From contig NW_026570279.1 in assembly GCF_019649055.1 (NCBI RefSeq), forward strand, positions 682,001 to 746,000: 64,000 nucleotides of DNA, written 5' to 3'. Positions 58,201 to 64,000 of this stretch are shown in pieces (within the stretch, counting starts at the first letter, position 1; each line of letters starts with the position of its first letter). Source of the DNA: Paramacrobiotus metropolitanus (Eukaryota; Tardigrada; Eutardigrada; Parachela; Macrobiotidae). Under the pieces are notes generated by a model. That model was not told where the DNA came from and ran no database searches. It worked only from the letters and a program-made list of their open reading frames with translations. The position numbers and the translations under genes were made by a program.

Positions 58201-61200
58201 CGGCATGGGGACATTATTGCCGGAATGAAATTAACTTGTGTCCGGCATGGGGGACATTATTGCCGGAATAAAATAACTATTGTGCGGCATGGAGGACATT
58301 ATTGCCGGAATGAAATAACTGGTGTCCGGCATGGGGGACATTATTGCCGGAATGAAATTATTGGTGTCCGGCATGAGGGACTTTATTGCCGGAATAAAAT
58401 AACTATTGTGCGGCATGGAGGACATTATTGCCGGATTGAAATTACTGGCTTTCGTTTGGGGGACATTATTGCCGGAATGAAATTACTGGTGTCCGGCATG
58501 GGGGACATTATTGCCGGAATGAAATTACTGGTGTCCGGCATGGGGGACATTATTGCCGGAATGAAATTATTGGTGTCCGGCATGGGGGACATTATTGCCG
58601 GAATGAAATTATTAGTGTCCGGCATGGGGGACATTATTGCCGGAATGCAATTATTGGTGTCCGGCATGGGGGACATTATTGCCGGAATGAAATTACTGGT
58701 GTCCGGCATGGGGGACATTATTGCCGGAATGCAATTATTGGTGTCCGGCATGGGGGACATTATTGCCGGAATGCAATTATTGGTGTCCGGCATGGGGGAC
58801 ATTATTGCCGGAATGAAATTATTGGTGTCCGGCATGGGGGACATTATTGCCGGAATGAAATTATTGGTGTCCGGCATGGGGGACATTATTGCCGGAATGA
58901 AATTACTGGTGTCCGGCATGGGGACATTATTGCCGGAATGAAATTATTGGTGTCCGGCATGGGGGACATTATTGCCGGAATGCAGTTATTGGTGTCCGGC
59001 ATGGGGGACATTATTGCCGGAATGAAATTACTGGTGTCCGGCATGAGGGACATTATTGCCGGAATGAATTTACTGGTGTCTGGCATGGGAGACATTATTG
59101 CCGGAATGCAATTATTGGTGTCCGGCATGGGGGACATTATTGCCGGAACGAAATTACTGGTGTCCGGCATGGGGGACATTATTGCCGGAATGAAATTACT
59201 GGTGTCCGGCATGGGGGACATTATTGCCGGAATGAAATTATCAGGTGTCCGGCATGGGGGACATTATTGCCGGAATGAAATTACTGGTGTCCGGCATGGG
59301 GGACATTATTGCCGGAATGAAATTACTGGTGTCCGGCATGGGGGACATTATTGCCGGAATGAAATTATTGGTGTCCGGCATGGGGGACATTATTGCCGGA
59401 ATGAATTTACTGGTGTCCGGCATGGGGGACATTATTGCCGGAATGAAATTACTGGTGTCCGGCATGGGGGACATTATTGCCGGAATGAAATTATTGGTGT
59501 CCGGCATGGGGGACATTATTGCCGGAATGAAATTGTTGGTGTCCGGCATGGGGGACATTATTGCCGGAATGAAATTACTGGTGTCCGGCATGAGGGACAT
59601 TATTGCCGGAATGAATTTACTGGTGTCTGGCATGGGAGACATTATTGCCGGAATGCAATTATTGGTGTCCGGCATGGGGGACATTATTGCCGGAACGAAA
59701 TTACTGGTGTCCGGCATGGGGGACATTATTGCCGGAATGAAATTACTGGTGTCCGGCATGAGGGACATTATTGCCGGAATGAAATTATCAGTGTCCGGCA
59801 GGGGGACATTATTGCCGAAATGAAATTACTGGTGTCCGGCATGGGGAACATTATTGCCGGAATGAAATTATTGGTGTGCGGCATGGGGGACATTATTGCC
59901 GGAATGAAATTATTGGTGTCCGGCATGGGGGACATTATTGCCGGAATGAATTTACTGGTGTCTGGCATGGGAGACATTATTGCCGGAATGAAATAACTGG
60001 TGTCCGGCATGGGGGACATTATTGCCGGAATGAAATTATTAGTGTCCGGCATGGGGGACATTATTGCCGGAATGAATTTAGTGGTGTCCGGCATGGGGAC
60101 ATTATTGCCGGAATGAAATTAACTGGTGTCCGGCATGGGGGACATTATTGCCGGAATAAAATAACTATTGTGCGGCATGGGGGACATTATTGCCGGAATG
60201 AAATTTAACTGGTGTCCGGCATGGGGGACATTATTGCCGGAATGAAATTATTGGTGTCCGGCATGGGGACATTATTGCCGGAATAAAATAACAATTGTGC
60301 GGCATGGGGGACATTATTGCCGGATTGAAATTACTGGCTTTCGGTTGGGGGACATTATTGCCGGAATGAAATTACTGGTGTCCGGCATGGGAAACATTAT
60401 TGTTGGAATGAAATTATTGGTGTCCGGCATGGGGGACATTATTGCCGGAATGAAATTATTAGTGTCCGGCATGGGGGACATTATTGCCGGATTGAAATTA
60501 TTAGTGTCCGGCATGGGAGACATTATTGCCAGAATGCAATTATTGGTGTCCGGCATGGGGGACATTATTGCCGGAATGAAATTACTGGTGTCCGGCATGG
60601 GGGACATTATTGCCGGAATGCAATTATTGGTGTCCGGCATGGGGGACATTATTGCCGGAATGAAATTATTGGTGTCCGGCATGGGGACATTATTGCCGGA
60701 ATGAAATTATTGGTGTCCGGCATGGGGGACATTATTGCCGGAATGCAATTATTGGTGTCCGGCATGGGGGACATTATTGCCGGAATGAAATTACTGGTGT
60801 CCGGCATGGGGGACATTATTGCCGGAATGAAATTACTGGTGTCCGGCATGGGGGACATTATTGCCGGAATGCATTTATTGGTGTCCGGCATGGGGGACAT
60901 TATTGCCGGAATGAAATTACTGGTGTCCGGCATGGGGGACATTATTGCCGGAACGAAATTAGTGGTGTCCGGCATGGGGACATTATTGCCGGAATGAAAT
61001 TACTGGTGTCCGGCATGGGGGACATTATTGCCGGAATGAAATTACTGGTGTCCGGCATGGGGGACATTATTGCCGGAATGAAATTACTGGTGTCCGGCAT
61101 GGGGGACATTATTGCCGGAATGAAATTATGGGTGTCCGGCATGGGGGACATTATTGCCGGAATGAAATTACTGGTGTCCGGCATGGGGGACATTATTGCC

Positions 61201-64000
61201 GGAATGAAATTATTGGTGTCCGGCATGGGGACATTATTGCCGGAATGCAATTATTGGTGTCCGGCATGGGGGACATTATTGCCGGAATGAATTTACTGGT
61301 GTCTGGCATGGGAGACATTATTGCCGGAATGAAATAACTGGTGTCCGGCATGGGGGACATTATTGCCGGAATGAAATTATTAGTGTCCGGCATGGGGGAC
61401 ATTATTGCCGGAATGAAATTACTGACGTCCGGCATTGGGGACATTATTGCCGGATTGAAATTACTGGCTTTCGTTTGGGGGACATTATTGCCGGAATGAA
61501 ATTACTGGTGTCCGGCATGGGAAACATTATTGCCGGAATGAAATTATTGGTGTCCGGCATGGGGGACATTATTGCCGGAATGAAATTAATGGTGTCCGGC
61601 ATGGGGGACATTATTGCCGGAATGAAATTACTGGTGTCCGGCATGGGGGACATTATTGCCGGAATGAAATAACAGGTGTGCGGCATGGGGGACATTATTG
61701 CCGGAATGAAATTACTGGTGTCCGGCATGGGGGACATTATTGCTGGAATAAAATTATTGGTGTCCGGCATGGGGACATTATTGCCGGAATGAAATTACTG
61801 GTGTCCGGCATGGGGGACATTATTGCCGGAATGAAATTACTGGTGTCCGGCATGGGGGACATTATTGCCGGAATGCAATTATTGGTGTCCGGCATGGGGG
61901 ACATTATTGCCGGAATAAAATAACTGGTGTGCGGCATGGAGGACATTATTGCCGGAATGCAATAATTGGTGTCCGGCATGGGGGACATTATTGCTGGAAT
62001 GAATTTACTGGTGTCTGGCATGGGAGACATTATTGCCGGAATGAAATGACTGGTGTCGGGCATGGGGGACATTATTGCCGGAATGTGAATTATTGGTGTC
62101 CGGCATGGGGAACATTATTGCCGGAATGAAATTATTGGTGTCCGGCATGGGGGACATTATTGCCGGAATGAAATTACTGGTGTCCGGCATGGGGGACATT
62201 ATTGCCGGAATGAAATAACTGGTGTCCGGCATGGGGGACATTATTGCCGGAATGAAATTACTGGTGTCCGGCATGGGGGACATTATTGCCGGAATGAAAT
62301 TATTGGTGTCCGGCATGGGGGACATTATTGCCGGAATAAAATAACTGGTGTGCGGCATGGAGGACATTATTGCCGGAATGCAATAATTGGTGTCCGGCAT
62401 AGGGGACATTATTGCCGGAATGAATTTACTGGTGTCTGGCATGGGAGACATTATTGCCGGAATGAAATAACTTGTGTCCGGCATGGGGGACATTATTGCC
62501 GGAATAAAATAACTATTGTGCGGCATGGAGGACATTATTGCCGGAATGAAATAACTGGTGTCCGGCATGGGGGACATTATTGCCGGAATGAAATTACTGG
62601 TGTCCGGCATGGGGGACATTATTGCCGGAATGAAATAACTGGTGTCCGGCATGGGGGACATTATTGCCGGAATGAAATAACTGGTGTCCGGCATGGGGGA
62701 CATTATTGTCGGAATGAAATAACAGGTGTGCGGCATGGAGGACATTATTGCCGGACTGAAATTACTGGCTTTCGTTTGGGGGACATTATTGCCGGAATGA
62801 AATTACTGGTGTCCGGCATGGGAAACATTATTGTTGGAATGAAATTATTGGTGTCCGACATGGGGGACATTATTGCCGGAATGAAATTAATGGTGTCCGG
62901 CATGGGGGACATTATTGCCGGAATGAAATTACTGGTGTCCGGCATGGGGGACATTATTGCCGGAATGAAATAACAGGTGTGCGGCATGGAGGACATTATT
63001 GCCGGAATGAAATTACTGGTGTCCGGCATTGGGGACATTATTGCCGGAATAAAATTATTAGTGTCCGGCATGGGGGACATTATTGCCGGAATGAAATAAC
63101 TGGTGTGCGGCATGGAGGACATTATTGCCGGAATGAAATTACTGGTGTCCGGCGTGGGGGACATAATTGCCGGAATGCAATTATTGGTGTCCGGCATGGG
63201 GGACATTATTGCCGGAATAAAATAACTGGTGTGCGGCATGGAGGACATTATTGCCAGAATGCAATAATTCGTGTCCGGCATAGGGGACATTATTGCTGGA
63301 ATGAATTTACTGGTGTCTGGCATGGGAGACATTATTGCCGGAATGAAATAACTGGTGTCGGGCATGGGGGACATTATTGCCGGAATGTGAATTATTGGTG
63401 TCCGGCATGGGGAACATTATTGCCGGAAGGCAATTATTGGTGTCCGGCATGGGGGACATCATTGTTGGAATGAAATGACTGGTGTCCGGCATGGGGGACA
63501 TTATTGCCGGAATGAAATAACTGGTGTGCGGCATGGAGGACATTATTGCCGGAATGAAATTACTGGTGTCCGGCGTGGGGGACATAATTGCCGGAATGCA
63601 ATTATTGGTGTCCGGTATGGGGGACATTATTGCCGGAATAAAATAACTGGTGTGCGGCATGGAGGACATTATTGCCGGAATGCAATAATTGGTGTCCGGC
63701 ATAGGGGACATTATTGCCGGAATGAATTTACTGGTGTCTGGCATGGGAGACATTATTGCCGGAATGAAATAACTTGTGTCCGGCATGGGGGACATTATTG
63801 CCGGAATAAAATAACTATTGTGCGGCATGGAGGACATTATTGCCGGAATGAAATAACTGGTGTCCGGCATGGGGGACATTATTGCCGGAATGAAATTATT
63901 GGTGTCCGGCATGGGGGACTTTATTGCCGGAATGAAATAACTGGTGTCCGGCATGGGGGACATTATTGCCGGAATGAAATAACTGGTGTCCGGCATGGGG
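49228..64000. repeat. Minisatellite array, 42-bp unit, about 350 copies, runs off the window
   Basis: The unit contains, in order, GGAATGAAATTACTGG, TGTCCGGCATGGGGG and ACATTATTGCC. The first, degenerate unit is at 49228-49269. The G-rich strand has 14 G and 7 C per unit. Since 42 is 3 x 14, long frames are open on both strands: MKLLVSGMGDIIAG and RNEITGVRHGGHYC on plus, MPDTNNFIPAIMSP on minus. They are shadows of the repeat and are broken wherever the G-run has four bases instead of five, or where a unit has ATGAAATAA. Variants cluster: 'gtccggcaagg' and 'catcggtgac' units in the first 6 kb, 'gtgcggcatggagg' and 'aataaaataac' units in the last 6.7 kb. No gene is supported inside. Confidence 0.97.
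50039..54835. repeat. Higher-order repeats within the 42-bp array
   Basis: A marker unit pair ('aagttgctggtgtccggcat' with 'cggtgacatt' after it) recurs at about 50039, 51229, 51942, 53048 and 53757, with a slightly changed copy at 54793. The steps alternate between about 1190/1106/1036 and 713/709 bp. A shortened unit ('ttattgatgggggacacta') recurs at 50741 and 52646 (1905 bp). A unique junction ('catcattgcctaaaaaaatt') recurs at 49441 and 54160 (4719 bp). The array has thus been copied in blocks as well as unit by unit. Confidence 0.8.

Noticed and set aside
49258-63996. Dozens of long open frames (up to about 350 codons) on both strands of the array, resembling repeat proteins
   Set aside because: They follow from a stop-poor 42-bp unit read in three-base register, appear on both strands at once and break at unit variants. 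No start context, splice sites or non-repeat ends.
49228-64000. CRISPR-like array
   Set aside because: Units are contiguous with no unique spacers, and the genome is eukaryotic.

Overview
The window is eukaryotic DNA: it has GT-AG introns, a Tc1/mariner element, many short foldback elements, C2H2-type zinc fingers and very few long open frames. An invertebrate or another early-branching eukaryote is a fair guess, but nothing seen by eye fixes the lineage. No rRNA, CRISPR array or bacterial-style operon was seen.

Layout. 1-9 kb is mostly non-coding, with foldback repeats, one small TA-flanked MITE (3071-3277) and a frame-broken host-type gene on the minus strand (1808-2530). 9.3-24.65 kb is a GC-rich block built from two large copies of one unassigned, decayed repeat family in inverted orientation (copy A minus, about 9.3-15.07 kb; copy B plus, about 17.98-24.65 kb). 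Exon-like pieces of apparently single-copy genes lie among and between them. Its origin is open: an old virus-like or Polinton-like element and a duplicated host gene cluster both remain possible, so it is treated as a fossil. 25-39 kb holds more foldback elements, a GC-rich decayed block (27.95-29.1 kb), a mariner-type transposon with perfect 12-bp inverted ends (33938-35166) and a 2.03-kb nested foldback with a 90/87-bp dimeric tandem repeat in its loop (35930-37961).

Two convincing genes lie on the minus strand. 39157-41417 is the last exon (752 codons) of a P-loop NTPase that resembles the Crinkler/RHS-type NTPase plus nuclease proteins. 44091-48522 is a five-exon gene for a predicted 605-residue zinc-finger and coiled-coil protein. 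All its introns are phase 1, its coiled-coil exon is duplicated, and a foldback element sits in intron 1. A tRNA-like pol III unit with perfect A and B boxes and a T5 terminator lies at 42.69 kb inside a nest of inverted repeats.

49228-64000 (running off the window) is a minisatellite of about 350 copies of a 42-bp unit. Because 42 is a multiple of three, it is open in several frames on both strands. It has nested higher-order periods (about 0.71, 1.1-1.2, 1.9 and 4.7 kb) and a G-run that alternates between four and five bases. A 32-bp perfect hairpin just before the array has arms almost identical to part of the unit, which may point to how the array was seeded. The array, the inverted pair of large repeats and the exon-duplicated zinc-finger gene are the parts most worth following up.
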